A stretch of 64,000 nucleotides of DNA from Pigmentiphaga sp. H8 (GTDB lineage Bacteria; Pseudomonadota; Gammaproteobacteria; Burkholderiales; Burkholderiaceae_B), in NCBI RefSeq assembly GCF_003854895.1, contig NZ_CP033966.1, positions 4,216,001 through 4,280,000 on the forward strand, given 5' to 3'. Shown one piece after another: positions 46,575 to 56,209 of this stretch; position 1 is the stretch's first letter; each line of letters opens with the position of its first letter. The notes under the pieces were generated by a model. The model worked only from the letters and a program-made list of their open reading frames with translations, made no database searches and was not told the origin of the DNA. Both the position numbers and the translations under genes were made by a program.

Positions 46575-47870
46575 CTAGAGGCCAGCCGCGCGATCGGGCG
46601 CCACGTCCTCTTCGCTCTCGAACTGGGGACGCGCGGCGGCGGGTCCGAACAGGACCGCTTCGTCGGCCTTCAGGACCGGCAGGCCGATCACGGCCTCGGT
46701 AGCCAGGCGCCAGTGGCGCACGGCCTCGACGGCGCGGTCGGTGCGATCGTACAGGCTGGCCAGCAGCGCATGCGTGCGCGGGTCGTCGCGCTCGCTCAGG
46801 CTGCGTTCGAGATATCGCTGCGCCGGGCCCCACAGGCGGCCGCACAGGCACAGCGTGCCCAGCGCCTGCAGCAGGTCGGGATCATTGGGATGCTGGCGCA
46901 GCCAGCTCTCGGCCTTCTCCAGCCGCGGAGGTATGTGTTCGGGGCTGCAACGGGCATAGGCCTGCAGCAGGAGCGGGCTGAGCTGGGCGTCGAGCGCGGT
47001 CTCGAGGATGCGGCGGGTGCGCACTTCGTCGCCATCGGCCTCGAACACCGCGGCGCCGGCCTGCGCCACTTCGGGCAGGATGCGCTCGTCGTCCTTCAGG
47101 TCCTTCCAGATGGCGCGCCGCGTGGCGGCATCGCTGGCCGAGCGCAGCAGTTCGGCCGCGGCGGTGGCGATCATGCGGGTGGCGGCGGCCGGATGCAGGG
47201 CATTGCGCTTGGACAGCGTGCGCGCCAGCTTCAGGACCTCGGCCCAATGCCCCAGGTCGCGATGGGCTCGCAAGGTGAGCCGCAGCGAATGCATGTGCTT
47301 GGGCCCGCCCTCGTGCAGTTGCGACAGCAGCGCCAATGCTTCCTCGGGCCGCTGCTGGTCGAGCAGCATGTCGGCCTCGACCAGGACGACCGCGGGCTTG
47401 AGTCCGGCGTCGGCTTCCGCGGCCTCGCGGGCCTGCGCCAGCAGCAGGTCGCGGCGGGTGAATTCCTGCATGGCATGCGCCGCCCGGGCGGCCGACAGGT
47501 TGGCCAGGACGCGGCGCGACGGCACGTCGGTCTGTCCGGCCACGCTGCTCATGTCGGCCTCGGCCTTGGCATAGCGGCCTTCCAGCAGATTGATCCAGCC
47601 GCGCTCGAGCAGCTCCTGCTGCTGCGTCAACGCGCGCCGCGCACGCCAGCGGCGCACCCGCACCGGCAGGTCCAGGGTCCAGGAGATGGCGCGCAGCGCG
47701 GCGTACAGCACCGCGAACAGCGCGACCAGGATCAGCGCGGCCAGGCTGGCGGACAGCTCGACCCGGTAGGGCGGCAGCAGCAGCGCGACGTTGCCGGAGT
47801 GATAACGCAGTCCGACCGCCAGCCCGACGGCGGCCACCAGCAGCAACAGGGTCCAGAACCAGGTGCGCAT
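46575..47870 (-). CDS. hemY: HemY-type tetratricopeptide membrane protein of heme biosynthesis
   Basis: 431 aa. Two N-terminal TM segments (about residues 3-22 and 42-62; WFWTLLLLVAAVGLAVGLRYHSG) and then a TPR-rich periplasmic region (ALTQQQELLERGWINLLEGRYAKAEADMS repeats). This proteobacterial HemY is not the Gram-positive coproporphyrinogen oxidase of the same name. Its exact role in late heme synthesis is unsettled. Starts 3 bp after hemX. Confidence 0.92.
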   Translation of the reverse strand: MRTWFWTLLLLVAAVGLAVGLRYHSGNVALLLPPYRVELSASLAALILVALFAVLYAALRAISWTLDLPVRVRRWRARRALTQQQELLERGWINLLEGRYAKAEADMSSVAGQTDVPSRRVLANLSAARAAHAMQEFTRRDLLLAQAREAAEADAGLKPAVVLVEADMLLDQQRPEEALALLSQLHEGGPKHMHSLRLTLRAHRDLGHWAEVLKLARTLSKRNALHPAAATRMIATAAAELLRSASDAATRRAIWKDLKDDERILPEVAQAGAAVFEADGDEVRTRRILETALDAQLSPLLLQAYARCSPEHIPPRLEKAESWLRQHPNDPDLLQALGTLCLCGRLWGPAQRYLERSLSERDDPRTHALLASLYDRTDRAVEAVRHWRLATEAVIGLPVLKADEAVLFGPAAARPQFESEEDVAPDRAAGL

Positions 47871-47873
47871 GCC

Positions 47874-49034
47874 TTACCTCTGCGCGCCGGGAACGGCATT
47901 GCGCGGCAGCACCGAGCGCACCGCGGCCAGGCTGTCATTGAGGTTCGGCAGCTCGATGGAGATGTCGGTCTCGCGGATCTGCCGCAGCAGCGTCTGGGCG
48001 TTGCGCGTGGCCGGCGCATTGGCATCGAAGTAGGCGGGCAGGGCCTGGCCGACCGCGTCCAGGTCGGCGCGCCAGGCATGTTCCTGCCGGGACAGCAGGG
48101 CCAGGCGGGCGTTGAGCAGCCTGAGCTTGAGGTTCTCGCGCACCATGGCGCCCTGCTCGGGAGACACCAGCAGGGCATCGGGCTTGTCGATGCGGCGAAT
48201 GCGGATCAGGTCGCGCATGTCGCCCAGGAAGCCGTTCCGCAGGGGTTCCCACCAGGCGATGGCCCGCTTCCACCAGGACGCATCGGCCGCCGGCGCCTGG
48301 ACGGCTTCGGCCGCGGCCGGCGCGGCCTGGCCGTCGGCTTCATGGGCCGGCTGCACGCCGGCCAGCAGCGGCAGGCGGTCCAGCAGACCGATCAACTGGT
48401 CGATCTTGACCACCAGGCCGGACACGTCCACCGACGGCAGTCCGCGCAGCCGCTCGAGGTCCTGCGCGATGGCGCGGCGCACGGCGGTGAACTGGGGCCG
48501 GTCGGCACGCGCCAGCCGGGCGTCGGCCACCTGCAGCGCGGCGATGGAGTTCTGCACGTTGCCGGCCAGCTGCAGCTGCTGGGCGGCGATGGACAGGGCC
48601 TGTTCGACCTCGATCAGGGTCCACTCGTCCTCGCCGCGCGACAGCTCCTGGTAGAGCTGCTCCAGCGCGGCCTGCTGGCTTTGCGACTCCAGCACCTTGG
48701 ATTCGAGCACGGCCAGCTTGTCGGTATTGCCCTGGGAGATGGACAGGGCCTGACGGGCGCGGGCCTGGGCATCGCGGGAGAAGGAGTCGATCTCGTTGAA
48801 GCGGCGCGCCGATTCGCGGCCGATGGCATCGACCAGTTGCTGCTGGCGCCACAGCGCGGCCGCCAGCACCACGATCACGATCAGCGCGAAAGCGAGCACC
48901 GTTCCCAGCCAGGGGAAGGACCGGCTGGACGTCCGCCCCTTGGGGGCACGGCCGGCGCGCTCGGTTGCGGAACGGGTATCGTTGGGCGCAGGACCCTGCG
49001 CGGATGCGGGAGATGCGTTCTCGGATGCAGTCAT
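47874..49034 (-). CDS. hemX: HemX-type inner-membrane protein
   Basis: 386 aa. A short cytoplasmic N-terminus, one TM helix (about residues 43-63, WLGTVLAFALIVIVVLAAALW), then a coiled-coil region (about 66-135) and an alpha-helical periplasmic domain. Homologues are often labelled uroporphyrinogen-III C-methyltransferase but lack the SAM-binding motifs of CobA; no such motif is visible here. It overlaps hemD by 4 bp (49031-49034). Confidence 0.92.
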   Translation of the reverse strand: MTASENASPASAQGPAPNDTRSATERAGRAPKGRTSSRSFPWLGTVLAFALIVIVVLAAALWRQQQLVDAIGRESARRFNEIDSFSRDAQARARQALSISQGNTDKLAVLESKVLESQSQQAALEQLYQELSRGEDEWTLIEVEQALSIAAQQLQLAGNVQNSIAALQVADARLARADRPQFTAVRRAIAQDLERLRGLPSVDVSGLVVKIDQLIGLLDRLPLLAGVQPAHEADGQAAPAAAEAVQAPAADASWWKRAIAWWEPLRNGFLGDMRDLIRIRRIDKPDALLVSPEQGAMVRENLKLRLLNARLALLSRQEHAWRADLDAVGQALPAYFDANAPATRNAQTLLRQIRETDISIELPNLNDSLAAVRSVLPRNAVPGAQR

Positions 49035-49870
49035 GACACCGATTCTATCGCGGCCAGGATGTCCTCATCCCGGGGCGCGCAAGTTTGTAACATTGGCGGG
49101 TGGTCGCGAGCGGGCAATGCTTCGGCGATCACCGTTATTAAATGCCGGGCGATCCGTGGATGGGTTGCAACGAGACGACAATCGGCCCACCAGTCCAGCA
49201 ATCCCAGGCGGGCAAGCTGCCCGCGCACCGCGTCCACGCCCTCGGCGCTGGTCAGCAGCCACGCGGTGGGCGTGCCGGCGCGGGCCAGTTCGCGCAGGCG
49301 CTCGGCCTGGGCCGGCATCCACGTCTCGGGCACCCGCCTGTAGGCGCGGTGCAGGGTGACGCCGGCGCCGGCCTCGCGCAGGCGGCCGGCCAGCCAGTCG
49401 CGGCCGCTGCCCTGCTCGCCCCGGCCGCCGCGCACGATCAGCACCCGCGACGGCAGCGGCGCGGCGGACAGGATGGCCCACAGCGCCTCGGAGTCGAAAT
49501 GCGGGCTGTCGGCGGCGGGCTGCAGCAGCCGCGGCCCCTGGCCGAAGGCCGGATGTTCGCGCAGCGCCCGCGCGCTGGCGGGTCCGACGACCGCGGCCGC
49601 GGTGGCGGCGGGCCAGGCCCGGTCTGGCCCGGTGGCCTCGCGCCACGCGTCCAGGAACATCCGCACGGCGTTGCCGCTGACGAAGACGACGAGATCGAAG
49701 GCCGCGGGATCGGGCACCGGGCCGGCCTCCGGGGTCAGCCGCAGCGCCGGCAGGTCCAGCGGCCGCCATCCGCCCGCCGCGAGCGCCCGCGCCAGGCCGT
49801 CGTTCTGGCCGGCGGGACGGGTCAGGATGACGGTGCGCCCGGGTACCGGCGCGGATGGCTGGGCCGGCAT
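49031..49870 (-). CDS. hemD: Uroporphyrinogen-III synthase
   Basis: 279 aa. Two-domain HemD fold: ILTRPAGQNDGLARALAAGGWR start, VFVSGNAVRMFLDAW, then AAVVGPASARALREH and LLTSAEGVDAVRGQL. It closes hydroxymethylbilane into uroporphyrinogen III with inversion of ring D. The gene begins six bases after hemC and overlaps hemX, so translation is coupled. Confidence 0.93.
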   Translation of the reverse strand: MPAQPSAPVPGRTVILTRPAGQNDGLARALAAGGWRPLDLPALRLTPEAGPVPDPAAFDLVVFVSGNAVRMFLDAWREATGPDRAWPAATAAAVVGPASARALREHPAFGQGPRLLQPAADSPHFDSEALWAILSAAPLPSRVLIVRGGRGEQGSGRDWLAGRLREAGAGVTLHRAYRRVPETWMPAQAERLRELARAGTPTAWLLTSAEGVDAVRGQLARLGLLDWWADCRLVATHPRIARHLITVIAEALPARDHPPMLQTCAPRDEDILAAIESVS

Positions 49871-49876
49871 CGCGGC

Positions 49877-50800
49877 TCAGCCCAGCGTAGCGAGGATATC
49901 GGCCGCACCGGCCGCGAGGAGTTCTTCGGCCACGGCCAGGCCCAGGGCCTCGGCGTCCCGCGCGGTGCCGGTGCGCTCGGCCCGGACGATGCGCGCGCCG
50001 TCGGGCGTCGCGACCAGGGCCCGCAGGCGCAGCGATTCGCCCTGCGCCTGCGCATAGGCGGCCAGCGGCACCTGACAGGAGCCGCCCAGGCGCCGCGACA
50101 CAGCGCGTTCGGCCAGGGCCTCGGCGGTGGTGGCAGCATGCGACAGCGGCGCGAGCACGGCACGCAGGTCTTCGCGGTCGGCGCGGATCTCGATACCCAG
50201 GGCGCCCTGCCCGGCGGCCGGCAGGCTGTCCTCGGGCGCCAGCAGGGTCCGGATGCGGTCGCCCAGGCCCAGCCTGCGCAGACCCGCGGCCGCCAGCACG
50301 ATGGCGTCGTATTCGCCGCGATCGAGCTTGGCCAGGCGGGTCTGCAGGTTGCCGCGCAGGGGCCGCACCTGCAGGTGCGGATGGCGGGCCCGGACCTGCG
50401 ACTCGCGGCGCAGGCTGGAGGTGCCGATGACCGCGCCGGCGGGCATGTCGGCCAGCGCCGCGTAGCGCGCCGACACCAGGGCGTCGCGCGGATCCTCGCG
50501 CTCCATGATGGTGGACAGCGCGAACTCCGGCGCCAGGTCCACCGGCACGTCCTTGAGCGAATGCACGGCCAGGTCGGCCCGGCCGTCCTGCAGGGCGGTT
50601 TCCAATTCCTTGACGAACAGGCCCTTGCCGCCGACCTTGGACAGCGTGCGGTCCAGGATGCGGTCGCCGCGGGTGGTCATGCCCAGCAGTTCGACGGAAT
50701 ACTGCGGATACAGCGCGCGCAGCCGCGCCTGTACATGTTCGGCCTGCCAGAGCGCCAGCTGGCTTTCGCGCGTGGCGATGATCAAACGATCGTTTTTCAA
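49877..50800 (-). CDS. hemC: Porphobilinogen deaminase (hydroxymethylbilane synthase)
   Basis: About 307 aa from a TTG at 50798-50800. IIATRESQLALWQAEHV, KELETALQDGRADLAVHSLKDVP, IGTSSLRRESQ and the dipyrromethane-cofactor Cys in LGGSCQVPLAAY are decisive. It polymerises four porphobilinogens. The TTG places the usual N-terminus; an ATG at 50896 would add 32 unconserved residues and lies in the divergent promoter region shared with ppc, so it is less likely. Confidence 0.95.
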   Translation of the reverse strand: MKNDRLIIATRESQLALWQAEHVQARLRALYPQYSVELLGMTTRGDRILDRTLSKVGGKGLFVKELETALQDGRADLAVHSLKDVPVDLAPEFALSTIMEREDPRDALVSARYAALADMPAGAVIGTSSLRRESQVRARHPHLQVRPLRGNLQTRLAKLDRGEYDAIVLAAAGLRRLGLGDRIRTLLAPEDSLPAAGQGALGIEIRADREDLRAVLAPLSHAATTAEALAERAVSRRLGGSCQVPLAAYAQAQGESLRLRALVATPDGARIVRAERTGTARDAEALGLAVAEELLAAGAADILATLG

Positions 50801-50995
50801 AATGCGGGGATCTCGATTGCGGTGCGGACAGGCTTCCGCTCTCGCGGCGCCCCCCTTCGGGATTATAGAAGTATTCGATACGGGCCCTTTTTTCATGGCA
50901 TGCTCTGGAGGCGCCCGTACCGCGTTCTTTTGCCTTCGGGCCCGTCTCCAAGCATTTGCAGCAGCCGACTCCAACGACAACACGCGCGACGCTCC

Positions 50996-53839
50996 ATGAC
51001 CTCATCGCTTCAAGATCCCGACCTACCTCTTCGCAACGACATCCGACTGCTGGGCCGCCTTCTGGGCGACGTGATCCGCGCCAGCGAAGGCGCGGGCGTC
51101 TTCGACACCATCGAGACCGTGCGCCGCACGGCGGTGCGCTTTCGCCGCGACGGCAACGCCACCGACGGCCGCGCGCTGGAAAAACGCCTGAAGCTGCTGG
51201 CGGCCGACGAGACCAACTCCGTGGTCCGCGCCTTCACCTACTACCTGCACCTGGCCAACATCGCCGAGGACCGCGACCAGAACCGGCGCCGCCGCGCCAC
51301 CCTGCTGCAACAGGACGCCCCCGCGCGCGGCAGCCTGCAGGACGCCGTCACCCAGTTGCGGGCCGCGGGCATCGGCAACGCGCGCATGCGCCAGTTGCTG
51401 GACGAAACGCTGATCTCGCCGGTCCTGACGGCCCACCCCACCGAGGTGCAGCGCAAGAGCACGCTGGACGTGCACAAGGAAATCGCCCACCTGCTGCAGG
51501 AGCGCGACGACCCGCGCACCACGGACGAATCCTTCGAACAGACGCTGGCCCTGCTGGGCCGCATCACCACGTTGTGGCAGACGCGCATGCTGCGCAACTC
51601 CCGGCTGACGGTGGCCGACGAGATCGAGAACGCGCTGTCCTACTACCGCAGCACCTTCCTGTCCGTCATCCCGCAGCTGTACGGCCATCTTTCGCGTCTG
51701 CTCGGCCGCGAGCCGGCCGATCCGTTCGGCCCGCACCCCACGCCGCTCAAGTCCTTCCTGCGCATGGGGAGCTGGATAGGCGGCGACCGCGACGGCAATC
51801 CCAACGTCGATGCCGAGACGCTGAACCTGGCGCTGCTGCGCCAGAGCACGACGGCCTTCGAGTACTACCTGGACGAGACCCACGCGCTGGGCGCCGAACT
51901 GTCCCTGAGCGCGCTGCTGACGCCCGCCTCGCAGGCGCTGACCGCGCTGGCCGAACAAGGCGGCGACCTTTCCGAGCATCGCCGCGACGAGCCCTACCGC
52001 CGTGCCCTGGTCGGCATCTACGCCCGCCTGGCGGCATCGGCGCGGGTGCTGACCGGCCGCGGCCTGGCCCGCCGCGAGGCCCCGCCCGCCCAACCCTATG
52101 CCGAGCCCGCCGAATTCGCCGCCGACCTGGCGGTGATCGCCGATTCGCTCAACGGCCACCATGCCTCGCCCATCGCCCGGCTGCGCCTGTCGGCGCTGCG
52201 CCAGGCGGTGGACGTGTTCGGCTTCCACCTGGCCACGATCGACCTGCGCCAGAGTTCCGACGTGCATGAACGCACGGTGGCCGAGCTGTTCGCGCGCGCC
52301 GGGGTCGAGGCCGACTACGCCAGCCTGGACGAAGCCGCGCGCATCGAACTGCTGCGGCGCGAGTTGAAGGAGGTCCGCCCGCTGGTCTCGCCCTGGCTGC
52401 GCTACAGCGAGGAAACGACCCGCGAACTGGAGATTTTCCGGGCCGCCGCCAGCGCCCGCCAGCGCCTGGGCGCGCAGGCCGTGCACCACGCCATCGTGTC
52501 GCACACGGAAACGGTCAGCGACCTGCTGGAAGTCCTGGTGCTGCAGCAGGAAACCGGCCTGATCGCGCCGGGGGGCGGCTCCACGAGCGGCCACGTTCCC
52601 GCCGACGGCGAAGGGCTGATGGTGGTGCCGCTGTTCGAGACCATTCCCGACCTGGCCAACGGCCCCGCCATCATGGCGCAGTTCCTCGACCTGCCCGAGG
52701 TCAAGGCGCGCGTGCGCCATGCCCAGCGCGGCGTGCAGGAAGTGATGCTGGGCTATTCCGACAGCAACAAGGACGGTGGCTTCCTGACGTCGAACTGGTC
52801 CCTGTACCAGGCAGAACGCGCGCTGGTCGAGGTCTTCCGCGCCCGCAAGGTCAGGCTGCGCCTGTTCCACGGCCGCGGCGGCACCGTGGGCCGGGGCGGC
52901 GGTTCGAGCTTCGACGCCATCCTGGCGCAGCCTCCGGGTACCGTGGCCGGCCAGATCCGGCTGACCGAACAGGGCGAGGTCATCCAGAGCAAATACAAGG
53001 ACGCCGACATCGGCCGCTGGCATCTCGAACTGCTGACCGCCGCCACGCTGGAGGCCAGCCTGGCCGACCACACCGAAAGCGCCTCGGCCGAGGACGCGCT
53101 GTTCGCCAGCTATGGCCAGACCATGGACCGCCTGTCGGCCACCGCCATGCGCAGCTATCGGGCCCTGGTCTACGAAACGCCGGGGTTCGCCGACTACTTC
53201 TTCGCTTCGACGCCGATCTCCGAGATCGCCGGCCTGAACATCGGTTCGCGCCCGGCCTCGCGCAAATCCACCGGGCGCATCGAGGACCTGCGCGCCATTC
53301 CCTGGGGCTTCTCGTGGGGCCAGTGCCGGCTGCTGCTGCCGGGCTGGTACGGCATGGGCGCGGCCATCGACGACTACCTGCGCCACGGCGAAGGCACCAA
53401 GCGCCAGCGCATCGAACACCTGCAGGCCATGGCGCGCGACTGGCCGTTCTTCCGCACGCTGCTGTCCAACATGGAAATGGTGCTGGCCAAGACCGACCTG
53501 GTCATCGCCTCGCGCTATGCCCAGCTGGTGCCTGACACCGCGCTGCGCAAGCGCATCTTCGGCGCGATCAGCGACGAGTGGAAGCGCACCATGAGCGCGC
53601 TGAAGCTGATTACCGGCCAGCGCCAGTTGCTGGCCGACAATCCCTCGCTGGCACGCTCGATCCGCGACCGCATCGCCTACATCGATCCGCTCAATCACGT
53701 GCAGATCGAACTGATCCGCCGCTATCGCGCCACCCTCGGCAAGGCGGGCCGCGCCAAGGCCGATCCGGCCGGCCGGACCCAGAACGGCATTCACCTGACC
53801 ATCAACGGCATCGCCGCGGGCCTGCGCAACACCGGCTGA
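50996..53839 (+). CDS. ppc: Phosphoenolpyruvate carboxylase
   Basis: 947 aa. Active-site His147 is in TAHPTEVQRKS; the second motif VMLGYSDSNKDGGFLTSNWSLYQAE holds the essential Lys/Arg area, and FHGRGGTVGRGGG is the third. It fixes bicarbonate onto PEP to give oxaloacetate. It is ~60 residues longer than E. coli Ppc, the extra length being spread through the N-terminal half. Divergent from hemC, sharing a 195-bp promoter region. Confidence 0.97.
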   Translation: MTSSLQDPDLPLRNDIRLLGRLLGDVIRASEGAGVFDTIETVRRTAVRFRRDGNATDGRALEKRLKLLAADETNSVVRAFTYYLHLANIAEDRDQNRRRRATLLQQDAPARGSLQDAVTQLRAAGIGNARMRQLLDETLISPVLTAHPTEVQRKSTLDVHKEIAHLLQERDDPRTTDESFEQTLALLGRITTLWQTRMLRNSRLTVADEIENALSYYRSTFLSVIPQLYGHLSRLLGREPADPFGPHPTPLKSFLRMGSWIGGDRDGNPNVDAETLNLALLRQSTTAFEYYLDETHALGAELSLSALLTPASQALTALAEQGGDLSEHRRDEPYRRALVGIYARLAASARVLTGRGLARREAPPAQPYAEPAEFAADLAVIADSLNGHHASPIARLRLSALRQAVDVFGFHLATIDLRQSSDVHERTVAELFARAGVEADYASLDEAARIELLRRELKEVRPLVSPWLRYSEETTRELEIFRAAASARQRLGAQAVHHAIVSHTETVSDLLEVLVLQQETGLIAPGGGSTSGHVPADGEGLMVVPLFETIPDLANGPAIMAQFLDLPEVKARVRHAQRGVQEVMLGYSDSNKDGGFLTSNWSLYQAERALVEVFRARKVRLRLFHGRGGTVGRGGGSSFDAILAQPPGTVAGQIRLTEQGEVIQSKYKDADIGRWHLELLTAATLEASLADHTESASAEDALFASYGQTMDRLSATAMRSYRALVYETPGFADYFFASTPISEIAGLNIGSRPASRKSTGRIEDLRAIPWGFSWGQCRLLLPGWYGMGAAIDDYLRHGEGTKRQRIEHLQAMARDWPFFRTLLSNMEMVLAKTDLVIASRYAQLVPDTALRKRIFGAISDEWKRTMSALKLITGQRQLLADNPSLARSIRDRIAYIDPLNHVQIELIRRYRATLGKAGRAKADPAGRTQNGIHLTINGIAAGLRNTG

Positions 53840-53973
53840 CCCCGGCGGCATGGCGGACCGTCCTCCGGTCCGCCTTCTTCCCTTCCCCCTCTTTCCCAAC
53901 ATGCGCCGCGACCCGGCGCAGGTGCCCGCCTGCGCCTTCGTGGCTTCCCCCTATTGCTTCCTTCCTGCTCTAA

Positions 53974-54008
53974 GTTTTATATTCAAAAAAAGTTTTCTTA
54001 TACAAAAC
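53974..54008 (+). promoter_or_regulatory. Tandem A/T-rich dyads upstream of the FMO gene
   Basis: GTTTTATATTCAAAA (from 53974) and GTTTTCTTATACAAAAC (53992-54008) are two GTTTT...AAAA dyads 18 bp apart, the second perfect. They lie 16-50 bp before the FMO ATG. Likely operator for the co-transcribed IclR regulator. The remainder of the gap after ppc (53840-53973) shows no gene. Confidence 0.5.
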
Positions 54009-54023
54009 AATCAGGATGGAAGC

Positions 54024-55163
54024 ATGACGGAAGTCGACATCGCGATCATCGGGGCGGGCATAGGCGGCATGGCCGCCGCCATCGCTCTCCATCGCGCGGG
54101 ATACAAGGTGGGCGTCTACGAACAGGCACCCCGGTTCGGGCGCGTGGGCGCGGGCATCAACCTGACGCCCAATGCGGTCAAGGTACTGGACGGACTGGGC
54201 GTGGGCGCGGTGCTGCGCGCCACCGCCTACGAACCCACCTGCCGGGTCAGCCGGCTGTGGGACAGCGGCCAGGAAACCTCGCGGCTGGAATTGCACGCCC
54301 AGGGAGAACGCCGCTACGGCGCGCCGCAACTGACCATCCACCGCGCCGACCTGTTGTCGGCGCTGGAAGCGACCCTGCCCGCCGGCTCGGTCCACCTGGG
54401 CGCCAAGGTAGTCGCCATCGGCCAGGACGAGCGCCACGCCTGGCTGGAACTGGCCGATGGATCGCGGGTGGCCGCGCGCGCCGTGGTCGGCTGCGACGGC
54501 ATCCATTCGGTGGTGCGCGAAGCCATCGCCGGTCCCGAAGCCCCCCGCTTCACCGGCAAGGTGGCGTTCCGTTCCATCGTACCCACCGCGCCGCTCGCCC
54601 GCTATGACCTGACCCCGACGACCAAATGGTGGGGGCCGGATGCGTCCAGCCAGATCTTCACCTTCCTGATCGACCGCGGCCAGCGCGAGCTGTTCGTGTT
54701 CGCCACCGTGCCCGAGACCGAATGGACGCACGAGTCCTGGTCCATCCAGGGGCACAAGGACGAACTGCTGCGTGCGTACGCCGGCTTCCACGAGGAAGCG
54801 CTGGCCATCCTGGAAGGCTGCGACGTCGTCCTCAAGACCGCGCTCTACGCCCGCGACCCCATGGCGCGCTGGACCCATGGCCGCGTCACGCTGCTGGGCG
54901 ACGCCTGCCACGCCATGCTGCCCTTCATGGCCCAGGGCGCCGCCATGGGCCTGGAGGATGCCGCGGTGCTGAGCCGCTGCCTGGACGAGGCCGGAGACGA
55001 CGTACCCGCCGCCCTGCTGCGCTACGAACAGGCCCGGCTGGAACGCGCCAGCCGCATCCAGCGCGGCTCGCTGCAGAACGACTGGCTGCGCTCGGACACG
55101 AACGCCGACTGGGTCTACGGCTACGACGCCTGGACCGAACCCCTGCCCGAGCGGGCGCACTGA
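54024..55163 (+). CDS. FAD-dependent aromatic hydroxylase, 6-hydroxynicotinate 3-monooxygenase-like
   Basis: 379 aa, class A flavin monooxygenase. GAGIGGMAAAIAL binds FAD, YEQAPRFGRVGAGINLTPNAVK is very like NicC of Pseudomonas, and the second FAD motif is LLGDACHAMLPFMAQGAAMGLEDAA. C-terminal DWVYGYDAW also resembles NicC (AWVYGYD). NicC makes 2,5-dihydroxypyridine by decarboxylative hydroxylation; salicylate-type hydroxylases are the alternative. No nicotinate dehydrogenase or ring-opening genes adjoin, so the substrate remains open. Confidence 0.83.
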   Translation: MTEVDIAIIGAGIGGMAAAIALHRAGYKVGVYEQAPRFGRVGAGINLTPNAVKVLDGLGVGAVLRATAYEPTCRVSRLWDSGQETSRLELHAQGERRYGAPQLTIHRADLLSALEATLPAGSVHLGAKVVAIGQDERHAWLELADGSRVAARAVVGCDGIHSVVREAIAGPEAPRFTGKVAFRSIVPTAPLARYDLTPTTKWWGPDASSQIFTFLIDRGQRELFVFATVPETEWTHESWSIQGHKDELLRAYAGFHEEALAILEGCDVVLKTALYARDPMARWTHGRVTLLGDACHAMLPFMAQGAAMGLEDAAVLSRCLDEAGDDVPAALLRYEQARLERASRIQRGSLQNDWLRSDTNADWVYGYDAWTEPLPERAH

Positions 55164-55192
55164 ACCCTTCCCTTCCCCTGCGGAGTCATTCC

Positions 55193-56158
55193 ATGCACAG
55201 ACGACATTTCCTCGGCACCATGATCGCGGCGGCGGGCGCCGGCGCGGCCCCGGTCGCGCGCGCCCAATCCGGTTTCCCCTCGCGCCCCATTCGCATGCTG
55301 GTCGGCTTCGCGCCCGGCGGCGCCACCGACGTCGCGTTCCGCGTCCTGGCGCAGAACGCGGCCGCCATCCTGAAGCAGCCGGTCGTGGTCGAGAACAAGC
55401 CGGGCGCCGGGATGGTGATCCCCGCCCAGATGATGCAAACCACCGAGCCCGACGGCTACACGATCGCGCAGATCGCCGTATCGGTGTTCCGCACGCCCTA
55501 TCTGGTCAAGACCACCTGGGATCCGCTCAAGGATCTGAAATACATCATCGGCCTGGCGGCCTACCCCTTCGGCCTCGTGGTGCCGGCCTCCTCGCCCATC
55601 AAGACACTGGCGGACTACATCGCCTACGCCAAGGCCAACCCCGGCAAGATGACCTACGGCACGCCGGGCACGCTGTCCTCACCCCACCTGACCATGGAAG
55701 ACCTGGCCTTCCAGGCCGGCGTGAAGTTCAACCACGTGCCCTACAAGGGAGGCGCCGAGGCGCTGGTCGCGCTGCTGGGCGGACACATCATGTCGCTCGC
55801 CGACGGCCCGAGCTGGGCGCAATACGTCGAGTCGGGGCAATTGCGCCTGCTCGCCACCGGCGGCGAAACGCGCAGCGCGCGCTTCTCGGCGGCGCCCACG
55901 CTCAAGGAACTCGGCTACGACATCGTGCAGAATGCGCCCTTCGGGCTGGCGGCCCCGCGCGACACCGATCCGGGCGTGGTCCGCATCCTGCACGATGCCT
56001 TCAAGCAGTCCATGGAGATGGACAACTATCGCGCCGCGCTCAAGCAGTACGACCTTGAACCCGCCTACCTGAGCAGCGAGCAGTTCACCCGCTTCGCCGC
56101 GGACACCATGCAGAAGGAAAAACTGTTGATCGACCGGATAGGGCTGCGCAGACTATAA
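55193..56158 (+). CDS. Bug-family (TctC) periplasmic receptor, twin-arginine-like signal
   Basis: 321 aa. MHRRHFLGTMIAAAGAGAAP starts with a paired Arg and ends with VARAQS, a likely Tat leader. Motifs: RMLVGFAPGGATDV, VVENKPGAGMVIPAQ, HVPYKGGAEALVALLGG. It follows the FMO by 29 bp and precedes the IclR gene by 51 bp, so all three probably form an aromatic-acid uptake and hydroxylation unit. Confidence 0.92.
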   Translation: MHRRHFLGTMIAAAGAGAAPVARAQSGFPSRPIRMLVGFAPGGATDVAFRVLAQNAAAILKQPVVVENKPGAGMVIPAQMMQTTEPDGYTIAQIAVSVFRTPYLVKTTWDPLKDLKYIIGLAAYPFGLVVPASSPIKTLADYIAYAKANPGKMTYGTPGTLSSPHLTMEDLAFQAGVKFNHVPYKGGAEALVALLGGHIMSLADGPSWAQYVESGQLRLLATGGETRSARFSAAPTLKELGYDIVQNAPFGLAAPRDTDPGVVRILHDAFKQSMEMDNYRAALKQYDLEPAYLSSEQFTRFAADTMQKEKLLIDRIGLRRL

Positions 56159-56209
56159 AATGACCGGGCGCAAGGTGCTTCGCCCTGCGCCCCGTCCTAT
56201 CTGCCCCCT

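Noticed and set aside
49142..50995. Plus-strand open frame extending ppc upstream over hemC and hemD
   Set aside because: The extension is antisense to well-conserved hem genes and has shadow composition; the ppc family start fits ATG 50996.
51023..53902. Long minus-strand frame opposite ppc
   Set aside because: Shadow of the ppc coding strand, repetitive Gly/Gln/Arg composition without motifs.
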